A DNA stretch of 64,000 bases from Phyllobacterium zundukense (GTDB lineage: Bacteria > Pseudomonadota > Alphaproteobacteria > Rhizobiales > Rhizobiaceae). The notes beneath the pieces were generated by a model, which made no database searches, had not been told where the DNA came from, and saw only the letters and a program-made list of their open reading frames with translations. The position numbers were made by a program, and so were the translations under genes. Shown piece by piece: positions 37,721 through 46,815 of this stretch (the stretch's first letter is position 1; every line of letters starts with the position of its first letter). Location of the stretch: positions 1,400,501 to 1,464,500 of the forward strand of contig NZ_CP017940.1 of the NCBI RefSeq assembly GCF_002764115.1, given 5' to 3'.

Positions 37721-38979
37721 GATTTGTAGAATACCTGGCGCACATCGATATATTCGGAGCGGAAACCCGCTTCGCAATAGAAGAGATAGAACTCCCAGAG
37801 CTTCTTGAAGCGGCCGTCAAAACCGAGATTCCGCAAGCGGTCCCACGAGCCCCAGAAACGCTCACGCCACTCGGCGAGTGTCCGGGCATAGTCCTGCGGA
37901 AAGACGTTTTCCCGGTAGATGTCGAGGCCGACGTCCTTGCCGAGACTTTTCAGTTTCTCCGGCGTCGGCAGCATACCTCCCGGGAAGACATAGCGCTGGA
38001 TGAAATCCGGCCGCTTGCGGTAGCGATCAAAGGATTTGTCATTGATGGTAATGATCTGCATACCGGCACTGCCGCCGGGATTGAGGCATTCCTTGACCTT
38101 GCCGAAGAAGACAGGCCAGTATTTTTCGCCAACCGCCTCGAACATTTCGATCGAAGCGATGTGATCATATTTGCCCTTCTCGTCGCGATAATCCTGGAAC
38201 TTGATCTCGACCTTATCGGAAAGTCCTGCCTTACGCATCCGCTGCGTTGCGTAGTCGAACTGTTCGCGGCTGATGGTCAATCCGGTGACGAATGCGCCAA
38301 CTTCACGCGCCGCATATTCGGCAAAGCCGCCCCAGCCGCAACCGATCTCCAGAACCTTGCTGCCGGCGGTTATGCCGATATTGCGGGCCAGGGCCCGGTA
38401 TTTGGCCGTCTGGGCGCTTTCAAGGTCGTTGGCGCCGTCGTCAAACAGCGCCGAGGAGTAGGTCATCGTCGGGTCGAGCCATTCGCGGTAGAAGGCGTTG
38501 CCGAGATCGTAATGCGCGGAGATGTTCTTGCGGGAACGGGTCCGGGTGTTCTCGTTAAGCCAGTGGCGCAGCCGCTGCACTGTCGTGATGAACCAGTTGG
38601 AACCGCCGGCAAGATCCTCGCCGACCTGTTCGTTGACCACGAAAAGTTCGAGAAAGGTTGCCACATCGGGGCTGTCCCAATCGCCATCCATATAGGATTC
38701 AGCAACACCGATCGTCCCGCCAGCAAAGGCACGGCGGGGCAGATTCCAGTTGTACAGGATAATTGAGGCGTCCGGCCCTGTCTGTCCGCCGCCCACCTTG
38801 AAAACCTGCTGGTCGGGCGTGGTGACCGTCAGCGTCCCGCGCGGAAGATGGACTGCGGCGCGCAAGGCTGCCTGGGCCTTGAGCGGAAGACCCTTCAATA
38901 CCGTACCAACATTTTCTGGCGTCAGCCATTTGAGCTGCACCGGCGTTTCGGAAGTAGTGGTCTTTGTCTTGTCCGTCAT
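37717..38979 (-). CDS. cfa: Cyclopropane-fatty-acyl-phospholipid synthase
   Basis: A 420-residue SAM-dependent methyltransferase that adds a methylene bridge to unsaturated phospholipid acyl chains at the membrane. The SAM motif is LEIGCGWGGFAEYA (residues about 210-223). HYDLGNAFY before it and QRYVFPGGMLPTP after it are diagnostic for Cfa. It is first in a two-gene operon with the YjbR gene. Confidence 0.93.
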   Translation of the reverse strand: MTDKTKTTTSETPVQLKWLTPENVGTVLKGLPLKAQAALRAAVHLPRGTLTVTTPDQQVFKVGGGQTGPDASIILYNWNLPRRAFAGGTIGVAESYMDGDWDSPDVATFLELFVVNEQVGEDLAGGSNWFITTVQRLRHWLNENTRTRSRKNISAHYDLGNAFYREWLDPTMTYSSALFDDGANDLESAQTAKYRALARNIGITAGSKVLEIGCGWGGFAEYAAREVGAFVTGLTISREQFDYATQRMRKAGLSDKVEIKFQDYRDEKGKYDHIASIEMFEAVGEKYWPVFFGKVKECLNPGGSAGMQIITINDKSFDRYRKRPDFIQRYVFPGGMLPTPEKLKSLGKDVGLDIYRENVFPQDYARTLAEWRERFWGSWDRLRNLGFDGRFKKLWEFYLFYCEAGFRSEYIDVRQVFYKS

Positions 38980-39482
38980 CTGCTCGATCTTTCAATCTGC
39001 CGGCTTAATATTTGCCGCCAAAAGACAAATGTTCAAGATGTATTCAATCATGACGCGTGTGCGACAAACAAGACATCCCACACGGAATTTTCTGTTGTGT
39101 AAATATGTACATGGCGCGCGTCCGGATTGCATCCAACCAAAACGGAGAACGGACACCGCAGGCGGGGCTCAGGACTCACTAATCAGAGCCAGAAGGTGAT
39201 GGCTGCCGCTATGCACTCAGCAACATGATCAATGGCCGGCCTTGACCACGGCAAACCGCACGCAGTTTCGAATTCAAACCACCTTTGCTCTGCCGCGACT
39301 CGCGGAGTACCATGCGGAACAATGGAAAATACGGCTTTATTCGGCGCATTTGCGCTTGGGACAACAACAATACATCACTTCATCGCAGTGCTTCCCTGCA
39401 CCGCAATTGCTTAAATCACTCGATATGGCCGCAAGTGGCAAATGCCGCTGACCTCTATTGGCCGGTGCGGTCGCTGCGGGTT
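38980..39482. other. Intergenic region between cfa and the MDR oxidoreductase gene
   Basis: About 500 bases. The cfa-proximal end is moderately AT-rich and should hold the cfa promoter. A short TTG/GTG-started frame at 39242-39451 exists but has no ribosome site and no recognisable content. I see no RNA gene or clear terminator here. Confidence 0.5.
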
Positions 39483-40487
39483 CTAGTCTGCGACCGTGAT
39501 CACAACCTTGCCCTTCGCGCGCCCGGTCTCGACATAGGCCAGCGCATCGCCAATCCCCTCAAACGGGAAAACCTTGTCAACGACCGGCCGGATCACGCCG
39601 GCTTCGATCAGCGAGGTGATTTGACCCAATTGCTGGCCCTCGGCACGCATGAACAGGAACGAGTAACGGATGCCAAGTTTTTTGGCTTTCTTCCGCACTC
39701 CACGACTCAGCAGGCGCATTATCAGTTTCAGGAACAGGTTCAGACCGAGTTCCTTGGCGAAGGCAGGATCGGGCGGACCGGAAATAGAAATGAGGTGGCC
39801 GCCCGGCTTGAGCACACCCAGAGATTTCTCGAGCGTCTTTGCATCCTGGCTGTTCAGCACAAGATCGTAGCCGGACAGGACCTTCTCGAAATCCTGCGTC
39901 TTGTAGTCAATGACCACGTCCGCCCCGAGACTCTTGACCAGATCAACATTCTTCGTGCTCGTCGTCGTCGCCACTATCGCGCCGAGATGCTTGGCGAGCT
40001 GGATGGCAAAAGTCCCGACACCGCCGGAGCCGGCCTGAATGAAGACCTTCTGGCCGGGCTTCACCTTGCCCACCTCGACCAGCGCCTGCCACGCGGTCAG
40101 CCCCACCAGCGGGATGGACGCCGCTTCCGGCATGGTGAGGTTTTCGGGCTTCAGCGCCACGTCGGCTTCATTGATGGCAATGAATTCGGCGAATGTACCG
40201 GCCCGATGATCGCGCGGCCGCGAATAGACCTCGTTGCCCACCTTGAACCGCCTGACCTTGGGGCCAGTCCTGACAACCGTTCCGGCGACGTCGTGCCCGA
40301 GAACGAAGGGCGGACGATAGGGGAGAAACAGCTTGAACTCTCCATCCCGGATCTTGCTGTCGAGGAGGTTCACGCTGGCGGCATGAATCTCGACCATCAC
40401 GTCATTCTCCCGCAGCTCAGGCTCGGGGCTCTCGCCGAGGCGGAGAGTGCCGCCTTTCTTATAGCGATCGATCAGGAATGATCTCAT
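39483..40487 (-). CDS. Zinc-independent MDR-family NAD(P)H oxidoreductase (quinone reductase-like)
   Basis: A 334-residue medium-chain dehydrogenase/reductase. Visible are the GroES-like N-terminal half with LGHDVAGTVV and the nucleotide motif AGSGGVGTFAIQLAK. The structural zinc cysteines of alcohol dehydrogenases are absent, placing it with quinone or enone reductases. It follows the SDR gene on the same strand, 45 bases on. Both are probably under the divergent HxlR regulator. Confidence 0.85.
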   Translation of the reverse strand: MRSFLIDRYKKGGTLRLGESPEPELRENDVMVEIHAASVNLLDSKIRDGEFKLFLPYRPPFVLGHDVAGTVVRTGPKVRRFKVGNEVYSRPRDHRAGTFAEFIAINEADVALKPENLTMPEAASIPLVGLTAWQALVEVGKVKPGQKVFIQAGSGGVGTFAIQLAKHLGAIVATTTSTKNVDLVKSLGADVVIDYKTQDFEKVLSGYDLVLNSQDAKTLEKSLGVLKPGGHLISISGPPDPAFAKELGLNLFLKLIMRLLSRGVRKKAKKLGIRYSFLFMRAEGQQLGQITSLIEAGVIRPVVDKVFPFEGIGDALAYVETGRAKGKVVITVAD

Positions 40488-40532
40488 TTGACTAACTTTC
40501 GTTTTCGTGGTGAGTCGGCGCCAGCAGTGCCG

Positions 40533-41348
40533 TCAGACCGGCAAGCGGAACTGCTTGCGCAAGCTCTTGTCGAATATATCTGCAGGGGCAAACCGGCGCA
40601 GTAGGCTGATTTGCTTGGCTGCCTTGCCAGCGGTGTAGCGCCGTCGCGGACGGGCATCGGTTGCCGCCTTTACGACCACATCAGCTACAACAGCCGGCAG
40701 ATCGGCTTTGGGCATCACATCGCGAAAGAGCGCGTCGACGTCAGCTCGAGCGCGGTCATATTCATTCAACATGGAATCCGGCTTGATCCCATTCTGGTCG
40801 AAGACAGTACGGACAAACGCCGGCTCGATAACTGAGACGCGAATATTGAAAGCACGCACCTCGTGATCCAGCGATTCCGAATAGCCCTCGATTGCGTGCT
40901 TGGCCGCTGAATAATAAGCTGCATAGGGCGCAGGTATGAAGCCCAAAACCGAGCCGATGTTGATGATGCGCCCTTTGCCGCGCCGCCGCATCGACGGCAA
41001 CACCGCATTGGTCATACGGATGACGCCGAACAGATTGACGTCGAACAGGGCTTGCACCTGTGCGACAGAGGATTCTTCAGCGCCCCCTATGAGCCCGAGA
41101 CCGGCATTGTTGACCAGAAGATCGATCCGCCCCGCGCGGCTTAGAACCTCCTCGACGACGCTCTGCACGGATGCGTCATCGATCACGTCGCAGATCAGCA
41201 TGGTGATCCCATCCGCGGTGTCGGGCATCGGCTTTCTGCTGGTGCCGAAGACACGGTAGCCATCGCGCCGCAGCGCTTGTGCCGTTACCAGCCCGATGCC
41301 GGAGGAAGCCCCCGTGACCAGGGCTACGCCGCGTTCTGTCTCGCTCAT
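40533..41348 (-). CDS. Short-chain dehydrogenase/reductase
   Basis: A 271-residue classical SDR with cofactor motif TGASSGIG, NNAG and the catalytic YSAAK (Tyr and Lys), with Ser upstream in INIGSVLG. Arg in FGTSRKP suggests NADP(H). Met codons at 41378, 41363 and 41348 are possible; a GAAGG-like element best fits the last. Divergent from an HxlR regulator, so its substrate may be a reactive carbonyl or quinone. Confidence 0.87.
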   Translation of the reverse strand: MSETERGVALVTGASSGIGLVTAQALRRDGYRVFGTSRKPMPDTADGITMLICDVIDDASVQSVVEEVLSRAGRIDLLVNNAGLGLIGGAEESSVAQVQALFDVNLFGVIRMTNAVLPSMRRRGKGRIINIGSVLGFIPAPYAAYYSAAKHAIEGYSESLDHEVRAFNIRVSVIEPAFVRTVFDQNGIKPDSMLNEYDRARADVDALFRDVMPKADLPAVVADVVVKAATDARPRRRYTAGKAAKQISLLRRFAPADIFDKSLRKQFRLPV

Positions 41349-41390
41349 CTCGTACGCCTTCATTTTGTCGTGGAACATCGATGAACAATC

Positions 41391-41422
41391 AGTTACTATG
41401 AATTTAGTAGTAAGTCACTATC
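41391..41422. promoter_or_regulatory. Candidate HxlR-type operator between SDR and regulator genes
   Basis: AGTTACTATG at 41391 and AGTCACTATC at 41413 form a direct repeat with 22-base spacing (two helical turns). Within it TACTA and TAGTA are an inverted pair. HxlR proteins often bind such elements between themselves and a divergent oxidoreductase gene. Inference from pattern and position. Confidence 0.45.
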
Positions 41423-41436
41423 AAAAAGATATCAAC

Positions 41437-41868
41437 ATGAAGAATCTTTCGAACCAGCCATGCCTGATCGCCCGGAGCCTTGCCCTTGTGGGGGATGCAT
41501 GGAGTATGCTGATCATGCGGGATGCCCATGCGGGCCTCACCCGCTTCGATGAATTCCGCAAGAGTCTTGGTATCGCGCCGACGATGCTGACGGCGCGACT
41601 TTCAGCCCTGACCGACGATGGGCTGCTGGAGAAACGCCGTTATTCGGAACGTCCGCCACGGGACGAATATGTGCTGACGGAAGCCGGCCGCGACTTTCTG
41701 CCGGTGCTGTTTGCGATCGGCGCGTGGGGACGCAAGCATCGCGGCGGGGGCAAGGTGACCCGGTTCTTCGACGCCGAGACCGGAACGGAGATCGATCCCG
41801 TCACCATCGACCGCGAGACGGGCGCTCCAGTCGGAACCCGTCCCATTCGCGTTGCCGCACCCGAATGA
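41437..41868 (+). CDS. HxlR-family redox/electrophile-responsive regulator
   Basis: A 143-residue winged-helix protein. The HxlR pattern is clear: C9 near the N-terminus in SNQPCLIARSL, then VGDAWSMLIMRD, FDEFRKSLGIAPTMLTARL and RRYSERPPRDEYVLTEAG. In this family the N-terminal Cys often senses electrophiles or quinones. I start at ATG 41437; an ATG at 41398 lies within the putative operator. It probably represses the divergent SDR-MDR pair. Confidence 0.87.
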   Translation: MKNLSNQPCLIARSLALVGDAWSMLIMRDAHAGLTRFDEFRKSLGIAPTMLTARLSALTDDGLLEKRRYSERPPRDEYVLTEAGRDFLPVLFAIGAWGRKHRGGGKVTRFFDAETGTEIDPVTIDRETGAPVGTRPIRVAAPE

Positions 41869-41930
41869 GTCGCCCTACGGCAGATGCTGGCATCAATCCG
41901 AATTTGGCTTCGCGTTTATGAGTCCACGGC

Positions 41931-42059
41931 CTAGAAGTTGGCGATAAGGATGGCACCGTAGAACGCGAGAAAGCTGGCAGCGGCCGAAACGGCGAAAGCC
42001 CGGCAGGAAAGCCGGTCGAGCCACAAAAGCCGCTGCAAGTCCTCAACAAGGACCTTCAA
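41931..42059 (-). CDS. Possible short membrane peptide
   Basis: A 42-codon frame from a TTG at 42059 ends with a hydrophobic helix (RAFAVSAAASFLAFYGAILI) and a stop at 41931. No ATG or ribosome site is seen, though the frame is open further upstream. It may be a gene remnant; I recognise nothing. Otherwise the 41869-42127 gap appears empty. Confidence 0.2.
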   Translation of the reverse strand: MKVLVEDLQRLLWLDRLSCRAFAVSAAASFLAFYGAILIANF

Positions 42060-42127
42060 CTTCGGTTGGGATCGCCCCTTTGATTCGGCGAAACCGGTGA
42101 ATGTTGTTGGCCATCTTGATCGAATCG

Positions 42128-42514
42128 CTATTGCGGCGATTTTGGACTGCCGATCGATGATTTGAGTTTCACTGCCATTGTTACCTGACCCTGCACCATC
42201 AGTTGCGTGCCGCGCTGGTCCCGGGTGTTCATATTGCTATTGCTGTTCATCCCTGTGATCTGGCAGGCATCGGCGATGGTTTCGAGAAGCATCGGACAGT
42301 TACTGGCAACAAGCTGATAGAAGGATTTGACAGCCATTGCCTGTTGCTTTTCGTAATTGGCGGGATCATCGAGAGGGACGACAATCGAAAAGCTGGATTG
42401 TACGGAGACATAACCTTCCGGGACCTGACCGTTGCGAAAGTTTTGGGAAAAGGCGGGTAGTGCCATGCCGATCGACAAGACACTGATTACCGCGACCTTG
42501 ATTTGCTTGATCAT
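42128..42514 (-). CDS. Small secreted protein of unknown function
   Basis: A 128-residue protein with a clear signal peptide (MIKQIKVAVISVLSIGMALP, cleavage after AFSQ). The mature part carries two cysteines (SNCPML and DACQIT) that could form a disulfide, and a polar Asn-rich stretch. ATG 42514 has AGGAG upstream. No family recognised; it lies before the AT-rich leader of the pilus operon, on the opposite strand. Confidence 0.6.
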   Translation of the reverse strand: MIKQIKVAVISVLSIGMALPAFSQNFRNGQVPEGYVSVQSSFSIVVPLDDPANYEKQQAMAVKSFYQLVASNCPMLLETIADACQITGMNSNSNMNTRDQRGTQLMVQGQVTMAVKLKSSIGSPKSPQ

Positions 42515-43021
42515 CCAACAACGCTCCTGTTTGCCCTTGTGTCTCACGCGGCAATGAAGATGACGTTATGGCAAACTCTAAAATTGTGTTGTTTGGCAGA
42601 TGAGTTGAGGCGACGCCGTCCTTACCGACCTTTGAGTGTGGCTTGCCAGTGGGTCTCAGGCTTTGCCGTAAATCCACCGAATGCTGGCATGGGCGATGTG
42701 AACATTCGTCTCCAAGTAAATTCAAAAGGTTGTTTCTCGCCATTTTGGGTTGTGTCAATAACTCTGACGCAATTTCAGGAATAATAATATATAAGCTGCA
42801 ATACATTTTATAATTCAAGCTGAATTAATTTTTGTGTGAAATACTCATATATATATGTATATTATTGAAAAAACTCAATAATTTTGGTTTTCCGAGTTGA
42901 CGCTATCCGGCAAGTAATTTTAAAGGTATGTTATTATAGAATCAAAACCGGAAGGAAATACTGAATCATTTGTGACGGTCCAAAGATTGTTGCTTTCGCA
43001 CCAACTTCTTGAGGAGGATAA
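42515..43021. promoter_or_regulatory. AT-rich leader upstream of the chaperone-usher operon
   Basis: About 500 bases with no convincing gene. From roughly 42770 to 42960 the sequence is strikingly AT-rich, including runs such as ATATATATATGTATATTATT. A candidate promoter is TTGACG near 42897 with a TTAAAG/TATTAT region downstream. AGGAGG sits just before the first pilus gene. Such DNA is a usual target of MucR- or HU-type silencers; that is inference. Confidence 0.5.
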
Positions 43022-43528
43022 ATGAGTTCCAGCATTTTACTAAACCGTGTCGTCGCGGCGAGCTTTGCTAGTGTTTTGGGCTTTTCCAGCCCGGCTTTAT
43101 CGGCCACAGCCACTGGAAGTTTTGCGGTCAGGATCACCATTACCCCAGAGTGCAAACTGGTTTCTGCATCAGATCTCGACTTTGGATCGCATGGCGTCAT
43201 AGACGCCAATGTCGATTCAACGAGTACCATTACCGTGCAGTGCACGACCGGAACGCCGTACAATGTGGGTATCGGGCTTGGTACGGGGGCAGGTGCAACA
43301 CTTGCCGCCCGTAGAATGACGGGTCCGGCCAGTGCCACGATCGACTACAATCTTTTCCGCGAGTCCACACACACGAATGTCTGGGGTGAGACGATTGGTA
43401 CGGATACCGTGTCGGCAACTGGAAATGGTGCCACACAGCCTATCACGGTTTATGGGCGCGTTGCGCCACAGACGACGCCAGCCACCGGCGCTTATAGCGA
43501 TACTGTAGCGGTGACTGTCACATACTGA
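43022..43528 (+). CDS. Spore coat U-domain pilin (CsuA/B-like major subunit)
   Basis: A 168-residue secreted protein with signal peptide ending near PALSATA and one SCPU (spore coat U) domain: ITPECKLVSASDLDFGSHG, MTGPASATIDYNL, and the terminal YSDTVAVTVTY beta strand. Proteins of this kind are subunits of archaic chaperone-usher pili. AGGAGG lies before ATG 43022. First gene of the four-gene operon; about 170 bases separate it from the chaperone gene. Confidence 0.85.
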   Translation: MSSSILLNRVVAASFASVLGFSSPALSATATGSFAVRITITPECKLVSASDLDFGSHGVIDANVDSTSTITVQCTTGTPYNVGIGLGTGAGATLAARRMTGPASATIDYNLFRESTHTNVWGETIGTDTVSATGNGATQPITVYGRVAPQTTPATGAYSDTVAVTVTY

Positions 43529-43694
43529 GAGAGCTTTTGATAATGCCACCCTGACAGGCATCTGACACAGTTTCTGTGCTGCCGGTGCTGACGGACCCAA
43601 CGTCCGCCGTGCTCCGGTTCTCGAAACCCGCACCACCTGCCTTGTCAGTCTGAATCTCAACCGGCCTCCAAGGACGATTCAAACGGAGAATGAA

Positions 43695-44414
43695 ATGCGA
43701 ACCATGCTTTATGGCATTGGGGCGATGGGCCTTCTCATGCTATTTTCAGGCATTGCCCAGGCTGCCTCTCTACGTGTGTCTCCCACCAATCTTGAGCTGA
43801 TCGCACCCGGCAGTGCCGGGGTCCTCACGCTGACAAACGAAGCCAAGCGTCCGATCAATGTGCAGATACGGGTCTTTCGCTGGACGCAGGCGAATGGTGT
43901 CGAACAGCTCGAACCCACGAACGATGTGGTGGTCAGTCCGCCATCCACCAGTCTTCCTGCGAACAAGGATTATGCGGTCCGCGTGCTTCGCGTGACCAAG
44001 AAGCCGGTCGCGGGCGAGGAGAGTTACCGTGTCATCGTCGATGAATTGCCCGACCCGTCACGCAAAAGGGCCGGCACGGTTACCCTGGTCGTGCGCTATT
44101 CGATCCCGGTTTTCTTCAAGGACCAGGATGCGTCGCCGCCAAAAGTAGCCTGGGGGATCGTCAAGTCGAAGGGTTCATTGGTTCTTACCGCGCGCAATGC
44201 CGGCGATACGCGGCTCAGGCTTGCCGATGTGCAACTGACCCAGCAGGGCCGTGTGCTCGGCGGGCGCAAGGGGCTGGTTGGCTACGTACTCGGCGGCGCA
44301 AGCATGCAATGGCCGATCGGCGCCGGAAAATCCGTTTCTTCCGGAGCAGTCGGGCTGAAGGCGCAAAGCGAGTTCGGACCGCTCAATGCCGACGTTGCGA
44401 TCAGCGGTCGTTAG
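43695..44414 (+). CDS. Periplasmic pilus assembly chaperone (CsuC-like)
   Basis: A 239-residue exported chaperone with the two Ig-like domains of PapD/CsuC proteins. It has a signal peptide ending AQAAS, then LRVSPTNLELIAPG, and a G1-strand region with YRVIVDELP. It binds pilins in the periplasm and hands them to the usher. GGAGA lies before ATG 43695. The end overlaps the usher start by 29 bases. Confidence 0.88.
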   Translation: MRTMLYGIGAMGLLMLFSGIAQAASLRVSPTNLELIAPGSAGVLTLTNEAKRPINVQIRVFRWTQANGVEQLEPTNDVVVSPPSTSLPANKDYAVRVLRVTKKPVAGEESYRVIVDELPDPSRKRAGTVTLVVRYSIPVFFKDQDASPPKVAWGIVKSKGSLVLTARNAGDTRLRLADVQLTQQGRVLGGRKGLVGYVLGGASMQWPIGAGKSVSSGAVGLKAQSEFGPLNADVAISGR

Positions 44415-46815
44415 AATTGTCGCAACCCTCTGCATGAGCCCGTGCATTCTGACGGCTGGACGGGCACAGGAAGAAGATATTGGTGTGCCTGACCAGACGG
44501 TTTCGCAAAGTGTCGAGGCCAAGGATCTCTATCTGGAGGTCTTCATCAATGACGCCTCGACGGAAATGGTTGGCGCTTTCAAACAATTGCCGGGCGGCGG
44601 CCTGTCGGTCAGGCCAGAGGAATTGCGGGAAGTCGGAATTGAACCGAACGAAAGCGCGGCAGAGCCCGATGGGTCCATCAGGGTGGATCGCCTGCCTGAC
44701 GTCCAATTCCGGATCGAAGCCGAAACGCAGCGCCTCTACATCACGACAAATGATGAGGCGCGTGCGGCCAAGGTCATCGACATCAATCCAGAGCCGGACA
44801 AGGAGCGCCAAAAGCCCCAATCCAGCTATGGGGCAGTGCTGAACTATTCGCTGTTTGCCAGCACGGACAATTTGATGGACGGAAACGTGAAGCCGTTTCA
44901 GGGTATTTCCGGCGGTTTCGATGCGCGATTCTTCAGCCCTTACGGAACACTCAGCCAGTCGTTTACCGCAAGCGCCTCGGAAGGCGAACTGCAGGGCGTG
45001 CGCAGGCTCAACACCACCTGGAGCACTTCCGATCCGGAACGTTTGATCACATATCGCGCCGGCGATTTCGTTTCCGGCGGCTTGCCATGGACCCGCCCGG
45101 TCTTTCTGGGCGGCATGCAGATCCAGCGGAATTTCACACTGCGGTCCGATCTGGTGACGCTGCCAGTCCCCATACTTGCCGGGACTGCAGCGGTCCCCTC
45201 AACGCTCGAAGTCTATACGCAGAACGTCAAGACCTTTAGCGGTGCGGTGCCGTCCGGTCCGTTCGAGGTGACGAATTTTCCCGTTTTTTCGGGGCAGGGC
45301 GAGGCGCAGATCGTGCTGCGTGACACGCTTGGACGCGAGACCAGAACGACGTTGCCGTTCTATTCGTCGAGCCTGCTGCTGCGTCAGGGCCTGATCGACT
45401 TTTCTACCGAGGTCGGGTTTCCGCGGCGCAATTACGGCACCGAGTCGAATGACTATGCCGGTGACTTGATGGGTGTCGCGACAGCGCGCTACGGCCTGAC
45501 CAACTGGTTGACGCTGGAAGGTCATTTCGAGGGCGGCGCCGAACTTCTCAATGGCGGGATCGGAGCGGCGTTTCCGCTCGGTGCCTATGGGGTGGGCTCT
45601 CTTGCAGCGGCCGGGAGCAGCCATGATGGCGATACGGGCATGATCCTCAATGGCTCGGTGGAACTCACATACAACAACCAATATACGGTGTTTGCCCGCC
45701 TGCAGCATGCCTTTGGCGACTATGACGATATCGCGTCGGTTTCCGCCGACGACCAGCTTCTTCCCGTGTTCGACCAGAGCGGCATTCCTTTTTTCAGTGC
45801 GCGCGTACCCCGGACACTTGCGCAGGTGACCCTTTCCACACCCGGCCCTTTCGATCGCAGCAATCTCAACTTTTCCTACACGCAACTGGACGTGGATAGC
45901 GGCGAAAACAGCAAGATCGTCGGCGTCTCCTACAGTCAGTCCCTGTTCAAGAACAGTTCGTTCTACGCGACGGCTTTCACCGACCTCGAAGACGGGGACA
46001 GTTTCGGTATTTTCGCCGGGCTGACCATTCCGTTCGACAACGACATCAATGTTTCAACCGGTTATGAGCAGACGTCCGATGGTCCGGCGGGCTTCATCGA
46101 CATCGCAAAGTCGGAACGGCAGGAGGTGGGAAGCTATGGCTGGCGCTTGCGGACGAGCGAGGGCGATACGCCAGACCGGTCCGCTGCCGCCAGTTATCGC
46201 GGGCGCTACGCCCGGGTCGAGGGAAGCGTGCAGCAATTCGACGACACTGTGCGGGCCAATGCGCAGGTCGATGGCGCGGTTGCCGTCGCGGCGGGCGGGG
46301 TCTTTGCAACCAACCGGATCGACGATGCCTTTGCGGTGGTCAATGTCGGTGCGCCGGATGTGGAGGTTTCCTTCGAGAACCGGCCAGCGGGGCGCACGAA
46401 TGGCAGCGGACGGCTCCTGGTGCCAAACCTTCGGTCCTGGGAGCCCAATACGGTTGCCATCGATCCAAGGAACCTGCCGGTCGACGCCAGTGTCGGCTCC
46501 ACCCGTGATGTGGTCGTTCCGGCCGACCGCAGCGGCGTGGTCATTGATTTCAATGTGGCCAAGACAACCGCATCGGCGCTGGTCAGCCTTGTGGACCCAG
46601 GCGGCAAACCGCTGGAGGCAGGGCTGCGCGGGCATGTGGACGGCACGGCCGAGGAATTTGTCATCGGCTATGACGGCGAAGCCTATATCGGGGCGCTTGG
46701 CGCGCAGAACAGTATTGTTGTCGATCTCCTCGATGGCAAGAGTTGCCGCGCGCGGTTTTCATACCGGGCGCAGCGGGGAACCCAAGTCAAGATCAAGCAA
46801 GTGGTGTGTTCATGA
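44386..46815 (+). CDS. Outer-membrane fimbrial usher (CsuD-like)
   Basis: An 809-residue usher: signal peptide (cleavage near AGRAQEED), periplasmic N-domain (LYLEVFINDA), a long beta-barrel, a plug region, and C-terminal domains ending in a Cys pair (SCRARFSY...VVCS). It forms the pore through which pilin-chaperone complexes are threaded. Its start lies inside the chaperone gene; a shorter start at ATG 44434 is possible but would spoil the signal peptide. The stop overlaps the next start. Confidence 0.92.
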   Translation: MPTLRSAVVRIVATLCMSPCILTAGRAQEEDIGVPDQTVSQSVEAKDLYLEVFINDASTEMVGAFKQLPGGGLSVRPEELREVGIEPNESAAEPDGSIRVDRLPDVQFRIEAETQRLYITTNDEARAAKVIDINPEPDKERQKPQSSYGAVLNYSLFASTDNLMDGNVKPFQGISGGFDARFFSPYGTLSQSFTASASEGELQGVRRLNTTWSTSDPERLITYRAGDFVSGGLPWTRPVFLGGMQIQRNFTLRSDLVTLPVPILAGTAAVPSTLEVYTQNVKTFSGAVPSGPFEVTNFPVFSGQGEAQIVLRDTLGRETRTTLPFYSSSLLLRQGLIDFSTEVGFPRRNYGTESNDYAGDLMGVATARYGLTNWLTLEGHFEGGAELLNGGIGAAFPLGAYGVGSLAAAGSSHDGDTGMILNGSVELTYNNQYTVFARLQHAFGDYDDIASVSADDQLLPVFDQSGIPFFSARVPRTLAQVTLSTPGPFDRSNLNFSYTQLDVDSGENSKIVGVSYSQSLFKNSSFYATAFTDLEDGDSFGIFAGLTIPFDNDINVSTGYEQTSDGPAGFIDIAKSERQEVGSYGWRLRTSEGDTPDRSAAASYRGRYARVEGSVQQFDDTVRANAQVDGAVAVAAGGVFATNRIDDAFAVVNVGAPDVEVSFENRPAGRTNGSGRLLVPNLRSWEPNTVAIDPRNLPVDASVGSTRDVVVPADRSGVVIDFNVAKTTASALVSLVDPGGKPLEAGLRGHVDGTAEEFVIGYDGEAYIGALGAQNSIVVDLLDGKSCRARFSYRAQRGTQVKIKQVVCS

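Noticed and set aside
39285..40481. 398-codon plus-strand frame over the MDR oxidoreductase
   Set aside because: Antisense to a complete MDR enzyme with intact motifs.
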